Origin: Bradyrhizobium septentrionale
GTDB taxonomy: Bacteria; Pseudomonadota; Alphaproteobacteria; Rhizobiales; Xanthobacteraceae
Reading direction: 5' to 3'
DNA length: 64,000 bases
Assembly: GCF_011516645.4 (NCBI RefSeq)
Contig: NZ_CP088285.1
Coordinates: 6,218,501-6,282,500 of the forward strand
A program made the position numbers and the translations under genes. Positions 43,075 through 52,570 of this stretch are shown one piece after another. The notes under the pieces were generated by a model. It saw only the letters and a program-made list of their open reading frames with translations, searched no databases and was not told the DNA's origin. Each line of letters opens with the position of its first letter. The stretch's first letter is position 1.

Positions 43075-44385
43075 CTACCAGTGGAAGCCGCTCACTCTGG
43101 CGCGCACCTCTTCGGGCAATCCGATATCAGACAGTTCGAGCACGATTTGGTCAGGGCGCGTTGTCGTCAGCGCCGCGACGAAGCGCGGATCAGGCGTCAT
43201 CAGCACGATAATGTCGGCCCATTCGATGGTCGCGGTGACATCGTCGTGCAACAGGCCAACCAGCTCCGGGTTGCGCATCAAAAAGTCCCGGTTAGCGCCG
43301 ATCAGCTGCGACAGCCGCACATTGGGGTCGTAGATCCGGATGTCGCGCTGCTCGCCGCGCAAGCTCTTCACCAGTTCCACGAACGGGCTGTCGCGGACAT
43401 CGTCGGTGCCGGCCTTGAAGCTGATGCCGAGGAAGGCAATGCGGCGGCCGTCATGCGACAGGATCCAGTCGGCACCGCGCGACATGATCATGTCGTTGCT
43501 GGGCAGGATGCTCTCGAGCACCGGCGTCGACAGCCCGCGGCTGTGCGCCAGATGTTTCAGTGCCTTGACGTCCTTGGGCAGGCACGAGCCGCCGAAGGCA
43601 AAACCCGGCCGCAGATAGGCCGGCGAGATGTTGAGCCTTGTGTCCTGCAGGAAGATGTTCATGACGTCGCGGCCGTCGATGCCGAGCGTCTTTGCGATCG
43701 TCCCGATCTCGTTGGCGAAGCTGACCTTCAGCGCGTGCCAGCTGTTGTCGACATATTTGACCAGTTCGGCGGTCTCGACCGGCGGCGTGATCTTGGCGCC
43801 CGGCAGATCCTTGTAGAGCGCCATGACGCGATCGGCGGTCTCCTGGTTGAAGGCGCCGACCACGGTCTTGGAGGGTGCGTTGAAATCCGCAATGGCGCTG
43901 CCTTCGCGCAGGAATTCCGGATTGAAGGCGAGGTCGAAATCGCGGCCGATCCGGTTGCCGGAGGCTTCCTCGATCAGCGGTCCGACGGTGCCGCGGGTGG
44001 TGCCGGGCAGCACGGTGGAGCGGATCGTCACGGTATGCGGCGCGTTCTTCGCGCGCAGTCCGCGGCCGATCTCGATCGCGACCTGTCGGATCGCGGTCAG
44101 GTCGAGGTTGCCGTTGCCGGACGAGGGCGTGCCGACGCAAACCATCGATATGTCGCTGTTGACGATCGCCTCGGTGGCGTCGGTGGTCGCGGTCAGCTGA
44201 CCCGTGGCAACCGCGCGCGCCACCTTGTCCGAGATACCCGGTTCGATCACCGGCGATCTGCCTTCGCGGATCAGGTCGACCTTGGCAACGCTCTTGTCGA
44301 CGCCGATGATCTGATGGCCGAGGTCGGTGAAGCAGGCGGCGCAGACCGTTCCGACATAGCCGAGGCCGAAAATGCTCACATTCAT
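43075..44385 (-). CDS. AlgD-like nucleotide-sugar dehydrogenase (GDP-mannose 6-dehydrogenase type)
   Basis: A 436-residue four-electron-oxidising dehydrogenase that makes a nucleotide-linked uronic acid. It starts MNVSIFGLGYVGTVCAACF (NAD Rossmann motif), and the active-site segment is YLRPGFAFGGSCLPKDVKAL with the catalytic cysteine at residue 268, the position I know for Pseudomonas AlgD. Further AlgD-like blocks are NPEFLREGSAIADF and SWHALKVSFANEIGTIAK. GDP-mannose to GDP-mannuronate is therefore the most likely reaction; UDP-glucose dehydrogenase is the alternative. ATG at 44385; the open frame further upstream is not family-like. Confidence 0.88.
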   Translation of the reverse strand: MNVSIFGLGYVGTVCAACFTDLGHQIIGVDKSVAKVDLIREGRSPVIEPGISDKVARAVATGQLTATTDATEAIVNSDISMVCVGTPSSGNGNLDLTAIRQVAIEIGRGLRAKNAPHTVTIRSTVLPGTTRGTVGPLIEEASGNRIGRDFDLAFNPEFLREGSAIADFNAPSKTVVGAFNQETADRVMALYKDLPGAKITPPVETAELVKYVDNSWHALKVSFANEIGTIAKTLGIDGRDVMNIFLQDTRLNISPAYLRPGFAFGGSCLPKDVKALKHLAHSRGLSTPVLESILPSNDMIMSRGADWILSHDGRRIAFLGISFKAGTDDVRDSPFVELVKSLRGEQRDIRIYDPNVRLSQLIGANRDFLMRNPELVGLLHDDVTATIEWADIIVLMTPDPRFVAALTTTRPDQIVLELSDIGLPEEVRARVSGFHW

Positions 44386-44464
44386 GCTTCGACCTTCAAT
44401 AACCTTGGGACCTGCGCGTGACCGCGGCGGCGTTGCGGTCGACGTGAGTGAAGCGGCATGGCGT

Positions 44465-45766
44465 TCAAGACGATGCCCGCCCGGCGGCAGCGTTCGCGCT
44501 GGAATGCGAGGTTGACCGCTCGGCGGTCGGATTTGCGCGCGGCGCAGGGCGTTGCGCGGGGGCTTTCGCGGCGAACAGAGCCTCATAGGCCGCAAGCAGC
44601 TTCGGCTCCTCATGCGTCCAGGACAGCGCGCGCTCGACGCGACTGCGGCCGAATGCCCCCATCGTCTGCCGCAACGACGGATCGTCGATCAAAGTAATGA
44701 TCTTGCTGGCAAAATCCTTCGGGTCGTTCTTCGCCGCATAGAGCGAGGCGTCGAGCGCCGAGCGGCGGCCTTCGCGGACGTCGAACTGAACGATCGGCCG
44801 TCCCAGCGCCATGTACTCCATGATCTTGTTCATGGTGGAGATGTCGTTCATCGGCGTGACGCGGTCCGGATTGACGCAGACCTCCGCGGTCGAGAGCATC
44901 GTGAACAGCGGCTCATCCGCGACCGCGCCGGTGAAATTGACGTAGTCGGAGAGCCGCATCTCCTCGCAGAGCTTGACGACCGCGTTCCACTCCGGCCCGG
45001 TGCCGGCGATGTTGAACTGGATGTCGGTGCGTCCGAGATCGTGCACGATGTGGCCGATCGACTGCAGCAACAGATCGATGCCTTCCGACTGGCCGATCAC
45101 GCCGACATAGCCGACGCTGTAGCGCCGGCCATTGCGCCAGGCCGGATCGGCCGGGCGGGCGCGCACCCGCTCGAGATTGGGGCCCGAACGCACCACGAAG
45201 ACCCGGTCGGCCGGCATGCGACCGCGCCTGATCGCGATCTCGCGGTAGGACTCATTGGTCGCAATCGAGATGCTCGCCGTCTTGAAGGTGAGATATTCGA
45301 CCAGCCGCAGCAGCTGCCAGAACATGTCGCGGCGGCCGAACTTCGCTTCATAAAGCTCGGGGTTGACGTCGTGATGGTCGAACACGAAGCGCTTGCCGCC
45401 GAGCCTGAACAAGAGGCCGATCAGGAAGATCAGGTCGGGCGGATTGCAGCCTTGGATCACGTCGAAGCCGTGCTTCCACGCCACCTTGATCGAAAGCCAC
45501 ATCTCCCAGAACAGCGCGACCGGATATTCGATCAGGTAGGCGGCGATCCCGCGCGCTTCCACCGGCATCGGATGGCGGTAGATGTGAATGCCCTCGAGGC
45601 ATTCGTAAGACGCGTCATGGCCGCGGCCCTTCGGGCAGATCACCGAGACCTCGTAGCCTGCCTTGCGCAGCGACGTTGCTTCGCACCACACCCTGCGATC
45701 GAAAGGAACCGGAAGGTTCTCGACGATAATCAGGATCCGCCGCGGTGATGGTTCAGCTCTCGACAT
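44465..45766 (-). CDS. GT4-family glycosyltransferase
   Basis: A 433-residue GT-B enzyme. It starts RRILIIVENLPVPFDRRVWC, has a middle block HHDVNPELYEAKFG and a donor-binding part with VGYVGVIGQSEGIDLLLQSI and NDISTMNKIMEYMALGRPIV, the region carrying the conserved glutamate. The protein is like WbuB/ExoE-type transferases. Start at ATG 45766; a further ATG 11 codons upstream is possible. Divergent from the glycoside hydrolase gene. Confidence 0.86.
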   Translation of the reverse strand: MSRAEPSPRRILIIVENLPVPFDRRVWCEATSLRKAGYEVSVICPKGRGHDASYECLEGIHIYRHPMPVEARGIAAYLIEYPVALFWEMWLSIKVAWKHGFDVIQGCNPPDLIFLIGLLFRLGGKRFVFDHHDVNPELYEAKFGRRDMFWQLLRLVEYLTFKTASISIATNESYREIAIRRGRMPADRVFVVRSGPNLERVRARPADPAWRNGRRYSVGYVGVIGQSEGIDLLLQSIGHIVHDLGRTDIQFNIAGTGPEWNAVVKLCEEMRLSDYVNFTGAVADEPLFTMLSTAEVCVNPDRVTPMNDISTMNKIMEYMALGRPIVQFDVREGRRSALDASLYAAKNDPKDFASKIITLIDDPSLRQTMGAFGRSRVERALSWTHEEPKLLAAYEALFAAKAPAQRPAPRANPTAERSTSHSSANAAAGRASS

Positions 45767-45789
45767 CTGCGATGATCTATACCATTGAC

Positions 45790-45828
45790 CTAACAACATC
45801 ACAATCTGACTAACATCGGCATTAACAT
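45790..45828. promoter_or_regulatory. Three TAACA(T) motifs in a divergent promoter region
   Basis: CTAACA at 45790, CTAACAT at 45810 and TTAACAT at 45822 lie as direct copies between the divergent glycosyltransferase and glycoside hydrolase starts. Same motif as the dyads elsewhere in the locus. Confidence 0.4.
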
Positions 45829-45883
45829 GCGCGGCTTGCACTATGCAATCCCGGCACCGATGTGACGGCGACGAGACGCGGAC

Positions 45884-47128
45884 ATGGCAGGCAAAGCGAG
45901 GGATTGGGGCCACAGGGCATTGATTGCCCTGATTTTGAGCGCAGTGGTGCCGCTGGCCCACAAATGGCCGCTGCAGTGGGGTGGTGCGTCGGCAAACGAT
46001 GCGCTGAATGCGAGCCGCGAGAATGTCGTGATCCCGCTGACGCTGTTCGGCATGACGGTCAACGCGATCGGGCAGTCGCAGTCGCAGCCTTGGCCCGAGC
46101 TCAAATTCGACGGCGTTCGGCTGTGGGGCGCGATCTATTGGGCGCAGGTCAATCCGGCGCCCGGCATCTTTAACTGGGCGCGCTTCGACGCCATCCTCGC
46201 GGCGGCCGAGCGCGAGCATGTCGATATCGTTCTCAACCTCGCCTACACGCCGCGTTGGGCCGCGTCGGTGAAGGATGCGCCGCCGGCGTTCACGCCGGGC
46301 GCAAGCTCGCCGCCCGGTGATCTCACGTCATGGGATGACTGGGTGCGCGCAGCGGTGGCGCGCGCTGCGGGGCGCATCAAATATTGGGAAATCTGGAACG
46401 AGCCCGAGGATCCCAAATATTACTCGGGCGATATCGCCACCATGGTCCAGATGCAGAAGCGGGCCTATCAGATCATCAAGGCCAGCGATCCCGGCCTGAT
46501 GGTGCTGACGCCGCCGTCCAACGGCACGCCGGACGGCTATCGCTGGCAACAGGCTTTCATGGCGCAGGGCGGCGGACAATATGCCGATATCTTTGCCTTC
46601 CACGGCTACACGAGCGAACCGGAAGCCGTGATCGGGATCATTGCGCGCTTCAGGCAGATCCTCGCCGCGCACGATCTGTCCGCAAGGCCGATCTGGGACA
46701 CCGAGGCCGGCTGGTCGTCCTACGAGGCCAATCCGGATGGCTGTCTGGCGCGGGCCTATATCCTGAAATGGATCAATGGTGTCGACCGCTTCTATTGGTA
46801 TGAATTTGCCGGCGGGGGTAGCGATTTTGGAAAATTATGGGACCCGGCGCGCGGGCTGCTTCCGGGTGGCGTAGCCTACCGCACGGTCCAGTCATGGCTG
46901 GTCGGCGCACGCATCGTGACCGCCATCCGGACCTCGCCGTCGACCTGGCGCGTCGCGCTTCATATGCAGGATGGCCGCGACGGCTTGATCCTGTGGACCA
47001 CCAAGGGGCGGTCGGTTTACCGGGTCGACCCGCGCTTTAGCCGCTATCAGGGCCTCGACGGCGGAGAAGGACCTGTCGCCAACGGCGAGGTCGAGATCTC
47101 GCCAAAACCGATCCTGTTGCTCGAATGA
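45884..47128 (+). CDS. Clan GH-A glycoside hydrolase (GH39/GH5-like), exported
   Basis: A 414-residue protein with an N-terminal signal or anchor (ALIALILSAVVPLAHKWPL) and a TIM-barrel glycosidase domain. The acid/base glutamate is in YWEIWNEPEDPKYY (about residue 173) and the probable nucleophile in IWDTEAGWSS (about 273), the two ends of the clan-A pattern. GVRLWGAIYWAQVNPAPGIF is a typical early barrel strand. It may trim or release the polymer in the periplasm. Substrate unknown. Confidence 0.84.
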   Translation: MAGKARDWGHRALIALILSAVVPLAHKWPLQWGGASANDALNASRENVVIPLTLFGMTVNAIGQSQSQPWPELKFDGVRLWGAIYWAQVNPAPGIFNWARFDAILAAAEREHVDIVLNLAYTPRWAASVKDAPPAFTPGASSPPGDLTSWDDWVRAAVARAAGRIKYWEIWNEPEDPKYYSGDIATMVQMQKRAYQIIKASDPGLMVLTPPSNGTPDGYRWQQAFMAQGGGQYADIFAFHGYTSEPEAVIGIIARFRQILAAHDLSARPIWDTEAGWSSYEANPDGCLARAYILKWINGVDRFYWYEFAGGGSDFGKLWDPARGLLPGGVAYRTVQSWLVGARIVTAIRTSPSTWRVALHMQDGRDGLILWTTKGRSVYRVDPRFSRYQGLDGGEGPVANGEVEISPKPILLLE

Positions 47129-47238
47129 TACGATGTTAATTCACGAACAACAGGATAACTATGATGATGTTCCTGGCTTCATTGCGGGCGGTAGGCGCGA
47201 TACAAGGAGCGCTGTTAACGTGAGGCGGTTGACCGACT

Positions 47239-49425
47239 GTGAAGCAGATCGCGCAGAACTATAAGAGCGGCGAACTCAAGCTGATCGATGTGCCGTCGCC
47301 ACGTTGCCGCCCCGGCGGCGTTTTGGTGCGCACGGCGTTCTCCGCGGTGTCGACCGGCACCGAGATGATGAAGTTCACGGAAGGGCGCCTGTCGCTGCTC
47401 GGCAAGGCGCGCGCGCGACCCGACCAGGTCGCCAAGGTGGCGCGCTCGGTCCGCCAGCAGGGATTGCTTGCGACCTATCAGAAGGTGATGAACCGCCTCG
47501 ATTCCTACACGCCGCTCGGCTACTCGCTGTCGGGCACCGTCGTGGAAGTGGGCGACGGCGTCGGCGGCTTCTCGGTCGGGCAGCGCGTCTGCTGCGGCGG
47601 CAATCAATATGCGACCCACGCCGAATATAATTGGGTGCCGGTGAATCTCTGCGTGCCGGTGCCGGACAGTGCGGCACTCGACCAGGCTGCCTTCACCACG
47701 ATCGCCTCGATCGCGCTGCAGGCGATGCGTCAGTCGGAGATCCGTTTCGGTGAGACCGCCTGCGTGATCGGCCTCGGCCTGATCGGGCAGATCATGGTGC
47801 GCCTGCTGCGCAGCGCCGGCGTCGTGGTGGTCGGGCTCGATCGGCTTGAAGCACGCTGCCGCCAGGCCGAGGCCGCGGGCGCAGCAGTCTGCGCGGTTGC
47901 ATCGGACGATGCCGCGGCCGAATTTCGCGCCCGGATCGACCAGCTGACCGCGGGCAGCGGCGTCGATTGCGTGTTCATCACGGCGGGCAGCGACGATCCC
48001 GATCTCGCATCGCGTTCGGCAGCATTGCTGCGCGACCGCGGCCGCATCGTCGACATCGGCAAATGCACGCTGAACCTGCCGTGGAATGAATTCTATGACA
48101 AGGAGCTCGACGTTCGCTTCTCGCGCTCCTACGGCCCCGGCCGCTACGATCCGCTCTACGAGGAGGGCGGTATCGATTACCCGATCGGTCATGTGCGCTG
48201 GACCGAGAAGCGCAACATGGAGGCGATCGTCGCGCTGCTTGCCGACGGACGGCTCGATTTCTCGTCGCTGATCTCAGAAGTGGTGCCGCTGGAGCAGGCG
48301 ACGTCGGCCTTCGAGCGCATGAGCCGCGGCGAGGTCGGCCTCGGCATGGTGTTCGCCTATCCCGACGCCGCTCCCCGCGCGCTGCAGATGATTTATCGCC
48401 CGGTCGCCGCCCTGCGCAGCGGCCGGGTGCGGCTCGGCGTCATCGGCGCCGGCAATTATGCCTCCAGCATGCTGTTGCCGCAGCTTGCGAACAACCAGCG
48501 CGTCGATCTCGTCGAGGTCGTCACCAATACCGGCCTGAGCGGCGCGACCGCCGTGCGCAAGTTCGGCTTCGCGCGCGCCTCGACAGAAGCGGCCTCGGTG
48601 CTCGAGGCCGACGATATCGATGCCGTGCTGATCGCGACACGCCATGCCTCTCATGCGGACCTTGCGGCGCGCGCGCTGCGCGCCGGCAAGGCGGTGTTCG
48701 TCGAAAAGCCCCTGGCGATCGACACGGATGCGCTCGATCAGCTGGAACTGACCATCCGCGAGACCGGCAATAACAGGCTGATGGTCGGTTTCAACCGTCG
48801 CTTCTCGCCGCTGCTGCAAGGCATGCGCACGGCGTTCGCGCCGGCCGGGCCGCAGACCCTGCAATATCGGGTCATCGCCGGCCCGCTGGAGAAATCATCC
48901 TGGTATCTGCAGGCGGAGACCGAAGGCAGCCGCTTCGTCGGCGAGGGCGGGCATTTCATCGACGTGTTGTCCTGGTGGCTCGGCGCCGAGCCCGTGCGTG
49001 TCTCCGCCAGTACCGCCGGCAAGGACGTCGACAATCTGGTCGCGACCTTCGACTTTGCCGACGGCTCGGTCGCGAGCCTCAGCTATCTCACCGGTGGCGA
49101 TCCGCGCGTGCCGAAGGAAGCGCTCGAAGTATCGGCAACCACCGGCTTTGCCGCCTTCGACAATTTCTCGCGCTTCGAGATCTGGCACGCCGGACAGCGG
49201 ACGGCGCAGAAAGCGCGGCTCGACAAGGGCCAGCGGCCGATGCTGGATGCCTTCATTGCGGCGGTTGCATCGGGGGCCGCGATGCCGATTGCGCTCGACT
49301 CGCTGCTTGCGACCACCCGCGCAACGCTTGCCGTGCAGGAAAGCGCGGCCGCCGGGACGCCGGTCGATCTGGCGATCGGCGCAGCGGGGCATGGCGCTGT
49401 GCGCGCCGCGACCGGCGCGAGATGA
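47239..49425 (+). CDS. Two-domain oxidoreductase: zinc-type alcohol dehydrogenase fused to Gfo/Idh/MocA domain
   Basis: A 728-residue fusion. Residues 1-375 are an MDR (alcohol-dehydrogenase-like) domain with ACVIGLGLIGQIMVRLLRSA. Residues about 395-715 are a Gfo/Idh/MocA domain, with VRLGVIGAGNYASSMLLPQL, the catalytic-region EKPLAI and NNRLMVGFNRRFSPLLQGM. This fusion is known next to heparinase-like genes in several polysaccharide loci, as here. It may oxidise/reduce a sugar, perhaps a nucleotide-sugar intermediate, but the substrate is unknown. GTG start; the stop overlaps the next start (ATGA). Confidence 0.88.
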   Translation: MKQIAQNYKSGELKLIDVPSPRCRPGGVLVRTAFSAVSTGTEMMKFTEGRLSLLGKARARPDQVAKVARSVRQQGLLATYQKVMNRLDSYTPLGYSLSGTVVEVGDGVGGFSVGQRVCCGGNQYATHAEYNWVPVNLCVPVPDSAALDQAAFTTIASIALQAMRQSEIRFGETACVIGLGLIGQIMVRLLRSAGVVVVGLDRLEARCRQAEAAGAAVCAVASDDAAAEFRARIDQLTAGSGVDCVFITAGSDDPDLASRSAALLRDRGRIVDIGKCTLNLPWNEFYDKELDVRFSRSYGPGRYDPLYEEGGIDYPIGHVRWTEKRNMEAIVALLADGRLDFSSLISEVVPLEQATSAFERMSRGEVGLGMVFAYPDAAPRALQMIYRPVAALRSGRVRLGVIGAGNYASSMLLPQLANNQRVDLVEVVTNTGLSGATAVRKFGFARASTEAASVLEADDIDAVLIATRHASHADLAARALRAGKAVFVEKPLAIDTDALDQLELTIRETGNNRLMVGFNRRFSPLLQGMRTAFAPAGPQTLQYRVIAGPLEKSSWYLQAETEGSRFVGEGGHFIDVLSWWLGAEPVRVSASTAGKDVDNLVATFDFADGSVASLSYLTGGDPRVPKEALEVSATTGFAAFDNFSRFEIWHAGQRTAQKARLDKGQRPMLDAFIAAVASGAAMPIALDSLLATTRATLAVQESAAAGTPVDLAIGAAGHGAVRAATGAR

Positions 49426-51419
49426 ATCCGGCCTGGTATCTGCGCAGACTGCAGCGCATGGAGCCGTCCGAGCTTGCCGGACGGGTGAACGACCAGGCGC
49501 TGCGCCTGCTCTGGCGGATCGCTCCGCCCGACATCGCGCGGCGCGCGGGCGCCAGGCTGATGGCGGGCGCGCGGCAGCCGCGCCTGAAGCCGCTGCCCTT
49601 GTCCGCCAATGCCCCAAAACACGCTGCCGAGCGGCTGATCCATAGCGCCGATCAGATTCTCGCCGGACGCTGGCGTGTTTTCGCCAGAGATCATCAGGCG
49701 TTCGGCGAACAGCCGGACTGGTTCGTCGATGTCCGCAGCGGCAAGCGGGCGCCGGGCGACAGGTACGCGTTTGCGGTTCCCTATCGCGACGAAGCGGCGG
49801 TCGGAAACATCAAATACATCTGGGAGCCGTCGCGTCACCACCATCTTACCGTGCTCGCGTCGGCCTATTACCTGACCTCGGACGAACGGTACGCCCGGCG
49901 CGTGGCCGAGCATCTCACCAGCTGGTGGCGCGAAAATCCATTCCCGCGCGGCCCGCACTGGATCAGCGGCATCGAGCTTGGCGTACGACTGATCTCCTGG
50001 AGCTGGGTGCGCCAGCTGCTGCAGAACTGGACCGGCGCGCCCGCATTGTTCGAGGACAATGAGCGCTTCGTGACGCAGCTCCATGCCCATCAATACTGGC
50101 TGTCGCGGTTTCCGAGCCGCGGCTCGTCCGCCAACAACCACGTCATCGCTGAGGCTGCCGGGCAGTTCGTCGCGGCCTGTGCGTTTCCTTTCTTCCGCGA
50201 CAGCGCGCGATGGCGCCAGGATGCAGCCAGCACGCTGGCACACCAAGCCATCGCGCAAACCCTCGCCTGCGGCAGCAACGGCGAGCTCGCGACCGATTAT
50301 CACGGCTTTGTCCTCGAACTCCTGCTGGCGGCGGCGGTACAGGGCGAAGCCTCGGGACACCCGCTTGACGATGCGGTCTGGACCACGATGTGCCGCATGA
50401 GCGATGTCATTGCCGCGATGCTCGACGATCGCGCGCGTCCGCCGCGTCAGGGCGATGGCGATGACGGCATTGGCCTCTTGCTCGACGATCACGGCGGCAA
50501 TCGCTGGCTTGGCCTGCTCAGCACCGGCGCGCGCCTGTTCGGCGGTCTGCCCTGGTGGCCCAGTTTGCCGGAGTTTGATCTGCGCACGTTTGTGCTGACC
50601 GACGGCATCAAGCCGCGTGCGATCGCCGCGCGGCCCGCCCGCCGCCCGCATTTGCTTGATAAGGCGGGGCAGACTTTTCTCGTCGATACTGAGCGAGCAG
50701 TGTGGTGCCGCTGCGACCATGGCCCGCACGGCTTGGGCCGGATTGCGGCGCACGCCCATGCGGATGCGCTGTCGATCGAATGCCGGATCGGCGGCGTCGA
50801 GATCTTCGCCGACCCCGGCACCTATTGCTATCATGGCGATCCGCGATGGCGGGCCTACTTCCGCTCCACGCTGGCCCACAACACGCTCTGCCTGTTCGCG
50901 CGCGATCAGTCGGTGTCGGGCGGGCCTTTCCTCTGGACACGGCATGCGCAGAGCCGGCTTGTCGCATCCAGCGGCCTCGACGAGCGTGATGCAGACGCAG
51001 ACGCAGACTGGGTCGCCGAGCACGCGGGATATCAGGGCGGCGCAGGCCTCGTGCATCGCCGTTCGGTGCAATTGCAGCGTCGGGCGGCGCGGCTCGTCGT
51101 CACCGATATTGTGCGTGGCGATGAAGGGCTTACCGCTCCGGCGAGCCTCAGCTGGCATCTCGGTCCTGAGGTCGAATGCAAGCTCGATGGGCACACGGCG
51201 CTGCTGTCGTGGCCTGGCGGGCGAGGCGAGCTCGATCTGCCGGCAGAGCTCAGCTGGATGTCGTATCACGGTGACGAGACCCTGCCTGCCGGCTGGTATT
51301 CGCCGTCGTTCGATCTCAAGGTGCCGGCGACGACCTTGATCGGCTCCGGTACGCTTGCCGCCAGGCAAAATCTGGTGACGGAGTTGCGCTGGTTCTCAGA
51401 CCCGGCACGCCGGTCATGA
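49422..51419 (+). CDS. Heparinase II/III-family protein (alginate-lyase-like)
   Basis: A 665-residue polysaccharide lyase-like enzyme. The N-terminal half is an alpha/alpha toroid (YDLTSDERYARR region; HWISGIELGVRLISWSWVRQ; SSANNHVIAEAAGQFVAACA). The C-terminal beta domain contains the Heparinase_II_III hallmark IAAHAHADALSIECRIGGVE and FADPGTYCYHGDPRWRAYF. In EPS loci such proteins act on uronic-acid-containing polymers; the AlgD-like gene 5 kb away fits that. The start is the ATG at 49422. No clear signal peptide, so export is uncertain. Confidence 0.87.
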   Translation: MNPAWYLRRLQRMEPSELAGRVNDQALRLLWRIAPPDIARRAGARLMAGARQPRLKPLPLSANAPKHAAERLIHSADQILAGRWRVFARDHQAFGEQPDWFVDVRSGKRAPGDRYAFAVPYRDEAAVGNIKYIWEPSRHHHLTVLASAYYLTSDERYARRVAEHLTSWWRENPFPRGPHWISGIELGVRLISWSWVRQLLQNWTGAPALFEDNERFVTQLHAHQYWLSRFPSRGSSANNHVIAEAAGQFVAACAFPFFRDSARWRQDAASTLAHQAIAQTLACGSNGELATDYHGFVLELLLAAAVQGEASGHPLDDAVWTTMCRMSDVIAAMLDDRARPPRQGDGDDGIGLLLDDHGGNRWLGLLSTGARLFGGLPWWPSLPEFDLRTFVLTDGIKPRAIAARPARRPHLLDKAGQTFLVDTERAVWCRCDHGPHGLGRIAAHAHADALSIECRIGGVEIFADPGTYCYHGDPRWRAYFRSTLAHNTLCLFARDQSVSGGPFLWTRHAQSRLVASSGLDERDADADADWVAEHAGYQGGAGLVHRRSVQLQRRAARLVVTDIVRGDEGLTAPASLSWHLGPEVECKLDGHTALLSWPGGRGELDLPAELSWMSYHGDETLPAGWYSPSFDLKVPATTLIGSGTLAARQNLVTELRWFSDPARRS

Positions 51420-52570
51420 AGATTCTGGTCGCGCACAACAGGTATCAGGGACGCGGCGGCGAGGACGTCGTCTTCGAAGCGGAGGTCGACCTGCTGCGCA
51501 ACGCAGGCCACAGCGTCGAAACGCTCACCGTGAGCAACGAGGCGATCAATTCGCTGGTCGCGCGCATCGCGACGACGCTGTCGATCGCCGACAATGCGGA
51601 GGGAAAGCGGCGCGTGGCGGAGGCGATCGATCGCTTCCGCCCCGACATCGTCCACGTCCACAATTTCTTCCCGCTGCTCTCGCCGGCGGTGTTCGATCTG
51701 TGCCGGCAAAAGCGCGTGCCGGCCGTGGTCACGCTGCACAATTATCGCACCATCTGCACCGGCGGCATGCTGCTGCGCGACGGCCGCATTTGCCACAAGT
51801 GCCTGGATGGCGGCCATCTGTGGGGCGTCGTGCATCGCTGCTACCGCGGATCGCTGCCGGGTTCGCTGGCTTCAGCCTACATGATCGCGCAGCACCAGCG
51901 CCGCGGCACCTGGACGCGTCCCGGCCTGCGCCTGATCGCGTTGACGCAGTTTGCCCGAAATCTGTTCACGCAGGCCGGCTTCGACACCGGCCGGATCGAC
52001 GTGAAGCCGAATTTCATGGCCGATCCGGGGGCACCTGATCCGGCGGCACCGCGCGCCGGGCTGCTCTATGTCGGACGGCTGAGCCGCGAGAAGGGCGTCG
52101 CCGTGCTGCTCGAGGCCGTTGCGGGCACGGCCGTGCCGTTGCGGATTGCGGGGGAGGGGCCGGAGGCGGCCGCGCTGAAGGCCCGGGCGAGCGGCAACGT
52201 CACGTTCCTCGGCGCCATCTCGCGCGAGGAGGTGTTTGCGGAAATGGCCAAAGCGCGGGCGCTGGTCGTGCCGTCGCTGTGGTACGAGGGATTTCCCATG
52301 GTTGTGGTCGAGGCCTTCGCGCGCGGGACGCCGTTGATTGCGTCCGAGATCGGCGGGCTTGCCGAGGTGGTGAGCGACGGCGGAACGGGCGCGCTGGTCC
52401 CGCCGGGCGACGCGGCCGCGCTCCGGCAGCAAATCGCTGACGTTGTCGGCGCCCCCGATCTGGCGGCGGCATGGGGACGGGCCGCACGGGCCGCCTATCT
52501 CGAACTCTATGCGCCGGACGAGAACCGCCGGCTGCTCGAGGCGATCTACGCGCGTACCGTCGGCGGATGA
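51416..52570 (+). CDS. GT4-family glycosyltransferase
   Basis: A 384-residue GT-B enzyme. The N-terminal domain begins KILVAHNRYQGRGGEDVVFE, continues with IVHVHNFFPLLSPAVFDLCR and CHKCLDGGHLWGVVHRCYR. The C-terminal GT4 part has GLLYVGRLSREKGVAVLLEA and VPSLWYEGFPMVVVEAFARG with the E-x7-E pattern. Last gene of the oxidoreductase-heparinase-glycosyltransferase operon; ATG overlaps the heparinase stop. Confidence 0.88.
   Translation: MKILVAHNRYQGRGGEDVVFEAEVDLLRNAGHSVETLTVSNEAINSLVARIATTLSIADNAEGKRRVAEAIDRFRPDIVHVHNFFPLLSPAVFDLCRQKRVPAVVTLHNYRTICTGGMLLRDGRICHKCLDGGHLWGVVHRCYRGSLPGSLASAYMIAQHQRRGTWTRPGLRLIALTQFARNLFTQAGFDTGRIDVKPNFMADPGAPDPAAPRAGLLYVGRLSREKGVAVLLEAVAGTAVPLRIAGEGPEAAALKARASGNVTFLGAISREEVFAEMAKARALVVPSLWYEGFPMVVVEAFARGTPLIASEIGGLAEVVSDGGTGALVPPGDAAALRQQIADVVGAPDLAAAWGRAARAAYLELYAPDENRRLLEAIYARTVGG

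Noticed and set aside
43075..44613. Upstream extension of the AlgD-like gene to 44613
   Set aside because: The extra 76 residues are Arg/Pro-rich and precede the canonical Rossmann start at 44385.
49083..51368. 761-codon open frame antisense to the heparinase-like gene
   Set aside because: No ribosome site or motif and typical shadow composition; the plus-strand frame carries the conserved HAHADAL motif.
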